Below are positions 28,369 to 36,439 of a stretch of 64,000 nt of DNA, piece by piece (position 1 is the stretch's first letter; each line of letters begins with the position of its first letter). Made by a program: the position numbers and the translations under genes. The stretch comes from Lachnospiraceae bacterium (lineage in GTDB: Bacteria; Bacillota; Clostridia; Lachnospirales; Lachnospiraceae). The notes beneath the pieces were generated by a model. It ran no database searches and was not told the origin of the DNA. It worked only from the letters and a program-made list of their open reading frames with translations. The stretch covers positions 1 to 64,000 of the forward strand of contig JAFSLV010000009.1 of the NCBI GenBank assembly GCA_017448245.1, read 5' to 3'.

Positions 28369-28397
28369 TTGACAAGTATCGGCGCGCGCCGTATAGT
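28369..28397 (+). promoter_or_regulatory. Promoter of metQNI
   Basis: TTGACA at 28369-28374 and TATAGT at 28392-28397 with a 17-bp spacer. The leader is only about 30 nt, too short for a SAM riboswitch or T-box. Confidence 0.8.
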
Positions 28398-28432
28398 GGT
28401 AGGAGCAAGTTTTTTTACAGGAGGATAAAACT

Positions 28433-29338
28433 ATGAAAAAGAAACTGACAGCAGCGTTACTCGCGGCGGGGATGCTTGCACTGTGCGCATGCTCTTCGGG
28501 CGGCGGCGCGCCGGCGCAGGGCACGGACGCGGCACCCGCACAAGGAGCACAGGAAACGGCACAGGGAGAGTCCGCCGGCACAATCACGGTCGGCGTCAAT
28601 CCCGTCCCGCACGAGATCATCCTGAGCGAGGTCGTAAAGGACGTGCTCGCAAAGGACGGCTACGAACTCGAGATCGTCGTCTTTACGGACTATGTACTGC
28701 CCAACCAGACGCTCAACGAGGGCGAGCTGGATGCCAACTATTTCCAGACGCTCGGCTACATGGACCAGCAGAACGCGGACGTGGGATATCATCTCAAGGC
28801 GGTCTGCGGCGTGCATATCGAGCCGATGGGCATCTACAGCGAAAAGCACGCGTCGCTGGAGGAACTCCCGGACGGTGCCTCGATCGGCATCCCCAATGAT
28901 CCGGATAACGGCGAGCGGGCGCTCGATCTGCTCGTGCAAAAGGGTCTTCTTGTCTCCAAGGGCGGCTACGGAACGGATGCGGCCGTCACCTTTGAGTCCC
29001 TTACGGGAGATGCGCAGGCCAATCCGAGAGGCTTTGTCATCACGCCGCTCGAGGCCGCCAACCTGCCGAATGCGCTGCCCGATCTCGACTGTGCGGCGAT
29101 CAACGGCAACTACGCACTGGGCGCTGGGTTGCCCGACAAGTATCCGGCGCTCGACATCGAGGAATTTGACGACGAGGCCGCGATCAAACGCACCAATTTC
29201 ATCGTCTGCAACGAAGGGGACGAGTCGTCCGAAAAGATTCAGGCGCTCGTGAAGGCCGTGCAGTCCGAAGAGGTGCGCGCTTTTATCGAGGAGACCTACA
29301 AGGGCGCGGTGATTCCTTCCTTCATCGACGCACCGTGA
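28433..29338 (+). CDS. metQ: Methionine ABC transporter substrate-binding lipoprotein
   Basis: NlpA/MetQ-family binding protein of 301 residues, lipid-anchored through the LCAC lipobox near residue 20. The linker that follows is rich in Gly, Ala, Gln and Glu. Family stretches include VGVNPVPHEIILSEV, NQTLNEGELDANYFQT and the FVITPLEAANLP segment. ACAGGAGGAT before the ATG is a strong ribosome binding site. Binds D/L-methionine outside the membrane and hands it to MetI; first gene of a complete metQNI set. Confidence 0.92.
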   Translation: MKKKLTAALLAAGMLALCACSSGGGAPAQGTDAAPAQGAQETAQGESAGTITVGVNPVPHEIILSEVVKDVLAKDGYELEIVVFTDYVLPNQTLNEGELDANYFQTLGYMDQQNADVGYHLKAVCGVHIEPMGIYSEKHASLEELPDGASIGIPNDPDNGERALDLLVQKGLLVSKGGYGTDAAVTFESLTGDAQANPRGFVITPLEAANLPNALPDLDCAAINGNYALGAGLPDKYPALDIEEFDDEAAIKRTNFIVCNEGDESSEKIQALVKAVQSEEVRAFIEETYKGAVIPSFIDAP

Positions 29339-29360
29339 GGAAAAGGAACGACATCCCCGC

Positions 29361-30329
29361 ATGATCACGTTAGAAAACGTATCCAAATCTTTTCAGAACA
29401 CCACGGTCTTAAGCGACGTGTCGCTGAGGGTCGGGGACGGTGAGATCTACGGCATCATCGGCCAGTCCGGTGCCGGTAAGTCGACGCTTTTGCGCTGCAT
29501 CAACGGGCTCGTCCCGTATGAGGGCGGCGCAATCGCCGTTGACGGGGAAAAGGTCTTTGTCAGGGACAAGGCCGCCCTCCGCAAGATCCAGCGCAGGATG
29601 GGCATGATCTTCCAGAACTTTCATCTCTTAAACCGCCTCGACGTCTATGACAATGTCGCGCTTCCCATGCGCTTTTGGGGAATGCATCCGAAGAGCCCCG
29701 AAGCAAAGGAAAAGATCACGTCTCTTTTGCGCATGGTCGGACTCGAGGACAAGATGCACCAAAGACCCAGGGAGCTCTCCGGCGGACAAAAGCAGCGCGT
29801 CGCGATCGCACGGGCGCTGGTGCTCGACCCGCAGTATCTCCTCTGCGACGAGGCGACGAGCGCGCTCGACCCCAAGATCACAAAGGGGATCCTTGCGCTG
29901 TTGCAGGACATCAACAAAAAAATGGGCATCACGATCGTCGTCGTGACACATCAGATGGAGGTCGTCAAGCAGATCTGCGAGCGCGTCGCTTTTTTAAAGG
30001 ACGGCAGGGTCCTTGCGGAAGGCAGTCCGGAAGCCCTCTTTGTCAGGCCGCCGCATGCGGAGATCAAATCCTTCCTGCATGAGGGGTCGGACACGCTGCC
30101 AAAAAGCGGTGTCAACATACAGCTCTTTTTCAACGACGACAGTGCGGACGAGCCGCTGATCACGCGTGCGGCAACGGAGCTGGGTATCAACATCAGCATC
30201 ATGTGGGCCAAGGTCGAGGACTTCCGCGACCGCAGATACGGCACGATCATCGTCAATGTCGAAGAGCGGGACCGGGATCGGGTCATCGATTATCTGAAGG
30301 CGCAAAACGTCTTATGGGAGGTACTCTGA
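29361..30329 (+). CDS. metN: Methionine ABC transporter ATP-binding protein
   Basis: ATPase of the methionine importer, 322 residues. Walker A GQSGAGKSTL, signature LSGGQKQRVAIARAL and Walker B LLCDEATSALDP are intact. The last 75 residues form a NIL domain, the methionine-sensing C-terminal module that shuts the transporter when internal methionine is high. metI starts at the next base after its stop. Confidence 0.93.
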   Translation: MITLENVSKSFQNTTVLSDVSLRVGDGEIYGIIGQSGAGKSTLLRCINGLVPYEGGAIAVDGEKVFVRDKAALRKIQRRMGMIFQNFHLLNRLDVYDNVALPMRFWGMHPKSPEAKEKITSLLRMVGLEDKMHQRPRELSGGQKQRVAIARALVLDPQYLLCDEATSALDPKITKGILALLQDINKKMGITIVVVTHQMEVVKQICERVAFLKDGRVLAEGSPEALFVRPPHAEIKSFLHEGSDTLPKSGVNIQLFFNDDSADEPLITRAATELGINISIMWAKVEDFRDRRYGTIIVNVEERDRDRVIDYLKAQNVLWEVL

Positions 30330-30989
30330 ATGGGTGTATTGTCATCGAGCGCCATGACCGACATCATCCTGAACGCGATGTGGCAGACCCTCTACATGGT
30401 ATTCTGGTCGACCCTGATCTCCGTCGTGCTCGGATTTATTCCGGCGATCGTTTTGACGCTGACGGCACCGGACGGACTGCATCCGCAAAAGGTGATCTAT
30501 GAGACACTGAGCTTTATCGTCAATGTCTTCCGGTCGTTTCCTTTTATCATTCTGCTCGTGCTGATCATCCCGTTTACGCGCATGATCGTCGGCAAATCGA
30601 TCGGCACGACCGCGATGATCGTTCCGCTCACCGTGAGCGCGATTCCCTATGTGGCGCGCGTCTTTGAGACATCGCTGAGAGAGACCGACCCCGGCGTCAT
30701 CGAGGCGGCCAGAGCCTTTGGCGCCACCGACCTGCAGATCCTCATGCGCGTCTATGTCAAGGAATCGGTGCCGAGGCTCTTGAACGGCATCATCCTGCTC
30801 GTGATCTCCCTGATCGGTTATTCCGCCATGGCCGGCACCGTCGGCGGCGGAGGCATCGGCAATATCGCCATCCAGTACGGCTACATGCAGTACCGTACGG
30901 ATTATCTCGTTGTCAGCAGCGTGCTCCTCATCATCTTTGTGCAGCTCGTGCAGATGCTCGGCAACCATCTCTATAAGCGTCTGAGCTGA
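30330..30989 (+). CDS. metI: Methionine ABC transporter permease
   Basis: Membrane permease of 219 residues with five or six helices. The EAA loop (VIEAARAFGATDLQIL) and the conserved AGTVGGGGIGNIAIQYGYMQY segment identify MetI. It starts directly after metN. No clear terminator follows; the next promoter begins at its stop codon. Confidence 0.92.
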   Translation: MGVLSSSAMTDIILNAMWQTLYMVFWSTLISVVLGFIPAIVLTLTAPDGLHPQKVIYETLSFIVNVFRSFPFIILLVLIIPFTRMIVGKSIGTTAMIVPLTVSAIPYVARVFETSLRETDPGVIEAARAFGATDLQILMRVYVKESVPRLLNGIILLVISLIGYSAMAGTVGGGGIGNIAIQYGYMQYRTDYLVVSSVLLIIFVQLVQMLGNHLYKRLS

Positions 30990-31018
30990 TTGACTTATGA
31001 AGGGGGATTCTGTATAGT
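30990..31018 (+). promoter_or_regulatory. Promoter of the PilZ gene
   Basis: TTGACT at 30990-30995, 17-bp spacer, TATAGT at 31013-31018. The first T of the -35 overlaps the end of metI. Transcription starts near 31025. Confidence 0.7.
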
Positions 31019-31025
31019 TATGGTA

Positions 31026-31064
31026 TAGGTGTCAAAAGTCATGAACGCGATGATGCGACACCTA
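31026..31064 (+). promoter_or_regulatory. 5'-end hairpin in the PilZ leader
   Basis: TAGGTGTC (31026-31033) and GACACCTA (31057-31064) form a perfect 8-bp stem that starts exactly at the predicted 5' end of the mRNA. There is no T-run. It could stabilise the transcript or be a DNA operator just downstream of the promoter. Confidence 0.5.
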
Positions 31065-31117
31065 AATCATCTGTTTCTAGTATGTATGCGGCTGCAGACA
31101 GAAAGCAGGGTATGACT

Positions 31118-31468
31118 ATGGCAAACGAGGAAAGACGCAAAAGCAAACGGCTCGAACTCACCAGCAAACTGATCATCCGTCCGCTCGGGGCATCCAAGGA
31201 CAACCCGGAATCTGTCACGATCACGGTGGTGGACTGTTCCCGTCACGGCCTCGGATTTTCGAGTGACAGGCATCTGACGATCGGCGACAATTACGAAGCC
31301 TATCTCACGATCTGGACCAAGGAAGTACTGCATGTCTTTTTACAGATCGTGCGCGGCGAAAAAAAGGCCGACGACCTGTTCTCTTACGGCAGCGTCTTTA
31401 TCGGCATGCCGGAGGCGGAACGTCAGCGGATCAGCGTCTACGAAACGGTGCAGGATTTTACCGACTAA
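31118..31468 (+). CDS. PilZ-domain c-di-GMP receptor protein
   Basis: Single-domain protein of 116 residues. The two c-di-GMP contact motifs are visible: RRKSKRLEL (RxxxR) and DCSRHGLGF (D/NxSxxG). Single PilZ proteins pass the c-di-GMP signal to motility, polysaccharide or secretion partners. I choose the ATG at 31118 because AGCAGGG ends 7 nt upstream; starts at 31082 and 31112 are also in frame. The gene runs into convergent aroA with a 4-nt overlap of stop codons. The EAL phosphodiesterase that could control its ligand lies 3 kb upstream. Confidence 0.85.
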   Translation: MANEERRKSKRLELTSKLIIRPLGASKDNPESVTITVVDCSRHGLGFSSDRHLTIGDNYEAYLTIWTKEVLHVFLQIVRGEKKADDLFSYGSVFIGMPEAERQRISVYETVQDFTD

Positions 31469-32814
31469 GCGATTTTACTCAAATCCCTGAAGAATCCGGG
31501 ATAGGAGACATTGATGCATTCGGCATCGTCGATGATCGTCTCTCCGGAAACGGCAAGCGAAGCAATGGCAAAACCCATGGCGATTCTGTGATCGCCGTGG
31601 GTTTTTATCTGTGCGCCGTGCAGGGGGGCGCCGCCGCGGATGATCATGCCGTCCTCCGTTTCGGTGACGTCCGCACCCATCGCGCGCAAGTTGTCGACGA
31701 CGATGCGGATGCGGTCCGATTCCTTGACCTTGAGCTCCTGCGCGTCCTTGATCACACAGGTGCCCTCGACAAAGGCACTGAGGATGGCGAGCATCGGCAG
31801 CTCGTCGATGAGCGTCGGGATATCCTCGCCGCCGACGATGAGCATGTCGCCGGGAATCGAGAGCGGCGCGTGACGCACCAGAAGGTCCGCACAGGGCTCG
31901 GCCGATTCCTCATAGACTTCGACGGCCTCGATGTCCGCGCCCATGCGGCTAAGCACCTTGAGGAAGCCCGCGCGCGAGGGATTGACGCCCACATTTTTGA
32001 GCAGGATCTCGCTGCCTTCCAGAAGCAGGGCTGCCGCGATAAAAAAGGCGGCGGAGGAGATGTCGCCCGGCACATAGACCTCCTGTGCCTTGAGCTGCGT
32101 ACCCGGACGCAGTGTGATCACGGCACCCGCAAAGACATCGGGCGTGTCATAAGCGTCGATCGCTTCGATATCGCCCGTGACATCCGCGCCGAAGGAGCGC
32201 AGCATAATCTCGGAATGGTTGCGTGACAAAAAAGGCTCGCGGATCACGGTCGGTGTATCCGCATAGAGGCCCGCAAGGAGCAGCGCGCTTTTGACCTGGG
32301 CGCTGGCCTGCGGCGAGGTGTAATCGATCCCCGTAAGCCTCGCCCCGTGGATGCGCATGGGCAGGCAGTCCGGTCTCGCAAGCGTCTCGATCTGTGCGCC
32401 CATCTGCGTGAGCGGTGTGATGACGCGCTTCATCGGGCGTCTGCGCAACGACTCGTCTCCCGTGATTGAGGAGGTAAAGGCCTGTGCGCTCAAAAGGCCC
32501 GCAAGGAGTCTTGCGGTTGTGCCGGAATTGAGCGCGTCGATGGCGGAGGAGGGCTGCGAAAGCCCGTAGAGTCCCTTGCCGTGCACTCTCAGATGCGGTC
32601 TTGCGTGCTTGTCGAGAGAGCCTTCGATCCGGACGCCCATCTTTTCAAAAGCGCTGATCGTGGCGCGGGAGTCCGCGCTTTCCAGAAAGCCCGTGACCTC
32701 GGTATCGCCCTTGGCGATCGCGCCCAGGATGATGCTGCGGTGGGATATGGATTTGTCGCCGGGAATCCGTATGGTTCCGGAAAGCGGCCGTTCCGCCGGG
32801 TGCAGTGTCAGCAA
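31465..32814 (-). CDS. aroA: 3-phosphoshikimate 1-carboxyvinyltransferase (EPSP synthase)
   Basis: Shikimate-pathway enzyme joining PEP and shikimate-3-phosphate, 449 residues. Family motifs are RIPGDKSISHRSIILGA at the N-terminus, LNSGTTARLLAG, and GDHRIAMGFAIA near the C-terminus. Downstream member of a tyrA-aroA pair on the - strand: its ATG lies 3 nt after the tyrA stop. The final codons overlap the convergent PilZ gene. Confidence 0.95.
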   Translation of the reverse strand: MLTLHPAERPLSGTIRIPGDKSISHRSIILGAIAKGDTEVTGFLESADSRATISAFEKMGVRIEGSLDKHARPHLRVHGKGLYGLSQPSSAIDALNSGTTARLLAGLLSAQAFTSSITGDESLRRRPMKRVITPLTQMGAQIETLARPDCLPMRIHGARLTGIDYTSPQASAQVKSALLLAGLYADTPTVIREPFLSRNHSEIMLRSFGADVTGDIEAIDAYDTPDVFAGAVITLRPGTQLKAQEVYVPGDISSAAFFIAAALLLEGSEILLKNVGVNPSRAGFLKVLSRMGADIEAVEVYEESAEPCADLLVRHAPLSIPGDMLIVGGEDIPTLIDELPMLAILSAFVEGTCVIKDAQELKVKESDRIRIVVDNLRAMGADVTETEDGMIIRGGAPLHGAQIKTHGDHRIAMGFAIASLAVSGETIIDDAECINVSYPGFFRDLSKIA

Positions 32815-32817
32815 AGG

Positions 32818-33669
32818 TCAGTCTCCCTGTATCTGTTCCCTGTATTCTTTGGCATGTTCGAAAAACGCGCGGATCGCTTCGGTATCGCCCTTGTCGATCA
32901 TTTTGCGCAGGTCTTTGAGTTGCGCGATATAATCGTCGATCAGTGCGGAGACCTTCGGGCCGTTGAGCAGAAGAATCTGCCGCCACATCTCGGGAGAGGA
33001 GGAGGCGATGCGTGTCAGGTCCTTGAAGCCGCCCGCGGCGATCTGCTGCATCGTATGCGCGGGATCGTCCTTTTTGGCGACGAGCGACACCAGGGCGCTT
33101 GCCGCGACATGCGGCAGATGCGAAACGGCACCGGCACAGGCATCATGGTCGGCGGCCGTCATGATGAGCGGTCTTGCGCCGATCGTGCGGACAAAGTTCT
33201 CCATGCGGGCAAGACGCGACAGGTCCGTGCCCTCCGTTTTGGTCAGGATATAGCAGGCATCCGTGACGAAGCGTGCGCTCGATGCTTCAAAGCCCGATTT
33301 TTCGCTGCCGCACATGGGATGTCCGCCGACAAAACGGCTCTCGATGCCGAGCTCCGCGCTCAGGCGGTGGATCGGCTCCTTGACGCTCGAGACGTCCGTC
33401 AGTACGGCGTCGGGTCTGAGATACGGCATGACGATGCGCAGGTTGAAGAGATTGTGCGAGGCGGGCGCGCTGAGAAAAACAATGTCACAGTCCGCAAAGG
33501 AAGCGTCTATTTTCTCCGTCACGCGGTCCGCGACGCGCGCTTTTTTGGCCAGGACGCGCACCTGCTCGTCCGGGTCCTGTACAATGATATGCGCCTTGTC
33601 CTTGCGTTTTAAGGAACGTGCGATCGAACCGCCGATCAGACCGAATCCCGCAAATCCGCAGGTCAGCAT
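32818..33669 (-). CDS. tyrA: Prephenate dehydrogenase
   Basis: NAD(P)-dependent enzyme that decarboxylates prephenate to 4-hydroxyphenylpyruvate on the tyrosine branch; 283 residues. The Rossmann motif GFGLIGGSIARSLK opens the protein, followed by DVSSVKEPI and the substrate-binding FVGGHPMCGSEKSG. There is no C-terminal ACT domain, so feedback control by tyrosine may be absent or use the core. AAGGAGGG precedes the ATG, and a TATACT box on the - strand (33701-33696) is the likely -10. Operon with aroA. Confidence 0.92.
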   Translation of the reverse strand: MLTCGFAGFGLIGGSIARSLKRKDKAHIIVQDPDEQVRVLAKKARVADRVTEKIDASFADCDIVFLSAPASHNLFNLRIVMPYLRPDAVLTDVSSVKEPIHRLSAELGIESRFVGGHPMCGSEKSGFEASSARFVTDACYILTKTEGTDLSRLARMENFVRTIGARPLIMTAADHDACAGAVSHLPHVAASALVSLVAKKDDPAHTMQQIAAGGFKDLTRIASSSPEMWRQILLLNGPKVSALIDDYIAQLKDLRKMIDKGDTEAIRAFFEHAKEYREQIQGD

Positions 33670-33799
33670 GAAAATCCCTCCTTTTTATCTGTAAAAGTAT
33701 AGCATAAATGCGGAAAAAAGTCTGTTGAAAAGTCGCGAATCCGCCGAAATACTAAAAAATGTATCGTTACCTGAAACCATGCACGGAGGCCGGGGAGAC

Positions 33800-35473
33800 A
33801 TGACGGAAGAAACGAAAGTCACGGAAGAAATCAAAGAGACGGAAGAAATGAAAGAAACGGAAACGGCGGAAGCGGCCGCGGAAACGGAAACCGCCGCGGA
33901 AGCGGAAACAGCGGAAACAGCGGAAACAGCCGCGGAAGCGGAAACGGCGGCGGAAGCGGAGGCCGGGGCAAAGGACGCGGGAAAAAAGAAATCCGCAAAG
34001 CGCATCGGAACGCAGGGGCGCTCGATCCTCGGAATCCTCAGATATGTGGCGATCGCGGTCTGTGCGCTGGTCGTCGTCTACGAGGGGTGGCAGATCCTGT
34101 CCAACCGCCTCGAAAATAAGCGGGCCCTTGACGAATATGCCTCGCTCTTTGACGAGACGGTGACCGTGCTCGAGGAGCCCGGCAGCGGTACGGGAGAGGA
34201 TGCCGAAAATCCGCAGTACTATCCCAATCTGCAGATCGATTTTGACAAGCTCGCGGAGATCAATCCGGACTTTGTCGGGTGGCTGTATTTTCCCGCGGTC
34301 GACACCTCCTATCCGGTGGTCAAGGAGCAGACCAAGGACGAATACCTCTACAAGACCTTCCAGCGGCAGAGCAACGGCGCCGGCGCGATCTACCTGGATC
34401 TGTGGTCGAGCGTGCGGTTTGAGGGACTGTCCAATTTTATCTTCGGACATAACATGATGAACCGCTCGATGTTCGGATCGCTCACGCTCTTAAACGTCGA
34501 GGGCAACGAAAATCTGCTCAATGACGAACCGTATTTCTATGTCTATACCAGGACCAATGTCTACCGCTACCGTGCCTTTGCCTATTACAACTGCGCGGAG
34601 GGCGGCCCCGTCTATGTCAATGTCGGCGAGGACGTGTCCAAATACGACGATGTCATCGCCTATATCGAGGAAAACAACCAGTACGACTGCCCGGATACGT
34701 ATGATTTCAGCGAGCGGCCGGAGATTCTTTCCCTTTCGACCTGCTCCGACTACGGCCCGCTGCGCTTTGTGGTCACGGGCGTCAAGGATTATGAATGGTA
34801 TACGGGAGAGGGCGAAGAGGAGACGACCAACGAGCGGTATCACGCGCTGGCCGATGAGGTGGTAAAGGTTCAGGAATCCGCCGATTCTTCCGATATATTA
34901 GAGACGGTTGATTTGTCCAAATGTAAGGAAATCAATCCCGACACGGTGGGCTGGCTGTACTTTCCGGCCCTGGAGATTTCCTACCCGGTGGTGCGTGAGA
35001 CGGAGAAAAACCAGTATCTGAGCACCAACTTTTTCGGGGATACGGACGCTGTCGGCACACTGTTTACGGATCTTTCGAGCGACAGTGAGCTCGCGGGCAT
35101 GAGCGACCTGATCTACGGGCATTACATGAGAGACGGTGCGATGTTCGGCGCCTTCGGCAGGCTACTTGACAACGGCGGAGAGGATCTCCTGAAGGAAAAC
35201 CCGTATTTCTACATATATACGTCCTCGGGCGTACGCAAGTACCGGGTTTTCGCCTACGCGGAGACGACGTCGGATGACGATGTATACGCCATCGTGGAGG
35301 ACAATGAGGGCTATTACGACCTGGTGGTCGAGCATTTAAAGGAAAACCACACCCTGCTTCCCGGGGCGGACGATATCGATTTTGAGGAGAGACCGCAGCT
35401 GATGACTCTGTCCACATGTTCGGATTTCGGGGATCAGAGCCGCATCACGCTGACCGCCGCGGAAGAAAAGTAA
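33800..35473 (+). CDS. Membrane protein with two tandem class B sortase-like domains
   Basis: 557 residues. A low-complexity Thr/Glu/Ala tail (1-57) is followed by a basic stretch, a membrane helix (about 76-98), and two sortase domains (about 140-345 and 372-557). Each has the full set of catalytic residues: His in FGHNM, Cys315 in LSTCSD with a following Arg in domain 1; His in YGHYM, Cys540 in LSTCSD with Arg in SRITL in domain 2. Sortases join secreted proteins to peptidoglycan or pilins; a double-domain polypeptide is unusual. I place the start at ATG 33800; ATG 33779 is an alternative and the reading upstream to a TTG at 33725 lacks a signal. Confidence 0.8.
   Translation: MTEETKVTEEIKETEEMKETETAEAAAETETAAEAETAETAETAAEAETAAEAEAGAKDAGKKKSAKRIGTQGRSILGILRYVAIAVCALVVVYEGWQILSNRLENKRALDEYASLFDETVTVLEEPGSGTGEDAENPQYYPNLQIDFDKLAEINPDFVGWLYFPAVDTSYPVVKEQTKDEYLYKTFQRQSNGAGAIYLDLWSSVRFEGLSNFIFGHNMMNRSMFGSLTLLNVEGNENLLNDEPYFYVYTRTNVYRYRAFAYYNCAEGGPVYVNVGEDVSKYDDVIAYIEENNQYDCPDTYDFSERPEILSLSTCSDYGPLRFVVTGVKDYEWYTGEGEEETTNERYHALADEVVKVQESADSSDILETVDLSKCKEINPDTVGWLYFPALEISYPVVRETEKNQYLSTNFFGDTDAVGTLFTDLSSDSELAGMSDLIYGHYMRDGAMFGAFGRLLDNGGEDLLKENPYFYIYTSSGVRKYRVFAYAETTSDDDVYAIVEDNEGYYDLVVEHLKENHTLLPGADDIDFEERPQLMTLSTCSDFGDQSRITLTAAEEK
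33850..33965 (+). repeat. GCGGAA-type minisatellite inside the sortase gene
   Basis: Runs of GCGGAAGCGGAAAC and GCGGAAACA units with 6/9/12-nt periodicity encode the Glu/Thr/Ala-rich cytoplasmic tail. All unit lengths are multiples of three, so gain or loss keeps the frame; the tail length probably varies between strains. Confidence 0.7.
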
Positions 35474-35498
35474 AAATTCAATAAAATCATAAAAGCGC

Positions 35499-35527
35499 TT
35501 GCTTTTTGAAAATAAATGTGATAATAT
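35499..35527 (+). promoter_or_regulatory. Promoter of the CAP-domain lipoprotein gene
   Basis: TTGCTT at 35499-35504 and TAATAT at 35522-35527 with a 17-bp spacer; GATAAT two bases earlier is an alternative -10. Confidence 0.5.
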
Positions 35528-35563
35528 GATTCCAACAAGGATGTAAGGAAGGAGTGACCAGCT

Positions 35564-36121
35564 ATGAAAATCAGAGGAAAGAAAATCATCTCAGGGTTAC
35601 TGTTGACAGCGATGATGGGTCTTGTCATAGCATGCGGTGCCGCACAGCAGGGAATGCTGACGGATACGGCAGCGGTGAGGTCTGAAACGGATGTTGTGGA
35701 AGGGGTCATCATCGACGACGAGGCGATTGCTCTTGCGAGCCGCGCAACGGTGACCAACACAATGGAAGTGGCGCTGCAGACCGCATATGATCTGGTCAAT
35801 GCACATAGAGCCAATGCGGGTGCGGCAGCGCTGACACGTTCACAGGCACTGGAGGATTGCGCGAGAGTGCGTGCACAGGAAATCGTCGGATACTTCTCCC
35901 ACACGAGACCTTCGGGCGCGGAGTGGTGGACCGTCAACTCGGACATCCAGTACGGCGAGAACCTGGCCAAGCTCTACAACTCGGCCGATTCGGTGGTTGC
36001 CGCGTGGATGGCATCCCCGACACACGCACAGAACATTCTCGACGCGGAATTCCGGACGCTCGGCATGGCGATCTACCAGAGCGGAAACAACTGGTACTGG
36101 GCGCAGGAGTTTGGTTATTAA
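35564..36121 (+). CDS. CAP-domain (SCP/PR-1-like) lipoprotein
   Basis: Secreted protein of 185 residues with a signal peptide ending in the lipobox VIAC (Cys24), so probably anchored to the outer membrane-proximal surface. Residues 65-185 form a CAP domain: AYDLVNAHRANAGAAAL, a conserved His in YFSHTRPSG, GENLA, and SPTHAQNILDAEFRTLGMAI, ending NWYWAQEFGY. Bacterial CAP proteins are surface or spore-coat factors with unclear activity. It follows the double sortase by 90 nt but has its own promoter and no sortase motif. Confidence 0.83.
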   Translation: MKIRGKKIISGLLLTAMMGLVIACGAAQQGMLTDTAAVRSETDVVEGVIIDDEAIALASRATVTNTMEVALQTAYDLVNAHRANAGAAALTRSQALEDCARVRAQEIVGYFSHTRPSGAEWWTVNSDIQYGENLAKLYNSADSVVAAWMASPTHAQNILDAEFRTLGMAIYQSGNNWYWAQEFGY

Positions 36122-36148
36122 ACGAGTCGTGCGAATCGGTAAAAAAAC

Positions 36149-36186
36149 GCCCCCCTGTGAGCTCGCTCACAAGGGGGGCTTTTTTT
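36149..36186 (+). terminator. Strong terminator after the CAP gene
   Basis: A near-perfect stem between GCCCCCCTGTGAGC (36149) and the matching arm ending AAGGGGGGC (36179), with a run of seven T. Confidence 0.9.
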
Positions 36187-36205
36187 GGCGATTCATGGGA
36201 CGAGT

Positions 36206-36392
36206 AAATCCAACGAGGGAAATGCGGAAGCATTTTCCGAGTCTGGATTTACGCGTCGGAACGACGAGTGGGTTCGGAGTCATAAATCCAACGAGGGAAA
36301 TGCGGAAGCATTTTCCGAGTCTGGATTTGCTCGTACGCACGACGAGTGGAACCGTAAGAATATCCCGATTTACGCGTCGGCACGACGAGTGG
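36206..36392 (+). repeat. Palindromic 45-bp repeat, two perfect copies plus partial units
   Basis: The 45-nt element is identical at 36206-36250 and 36284-36328. Each copy is an imperfect palindrome: AAATCCA/TGGATTT ends and GGAAATGC/GCATTTTCC near the centre. A 21-nt companion ending ACGACGAGTGG follows at 36251-36271 and 36329-36349, with a third copy at 36372-36392. The region has no gene of its own, although one frame stays open through it. Confidence 0.85.
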
Positions 36393-36397
36393 ATTTA

Positions 36398-36406
36398 TGG
36401 TATAAT
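36398..36406 (+). promoter_or_regulatory. Extended -10 promoter of the PRTase-like gene
   Basis: TGG-TATAAT with no good -35; the -35 region falls in the last repeat copy, so the repeat may have supplied or disrupted the upstream element. Confidence 0.5.
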
Positions 36407-36439
36407 CTTTACAGTAATTTTTTTGAAAGGATTCACGCC

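Noticed and set aside
28398..28432. SAM riboswitch or T-box before metQ
   Set aside because: The leader is only about 30 nt by promoter position, too short for either.
36206..36350. Spaced identical repeats resembling a minimal CRISPR array
   Set aside because: Only two full copies, each palindromic at 45 bp, with spacers that are themselves related repeats, and no cas gene.
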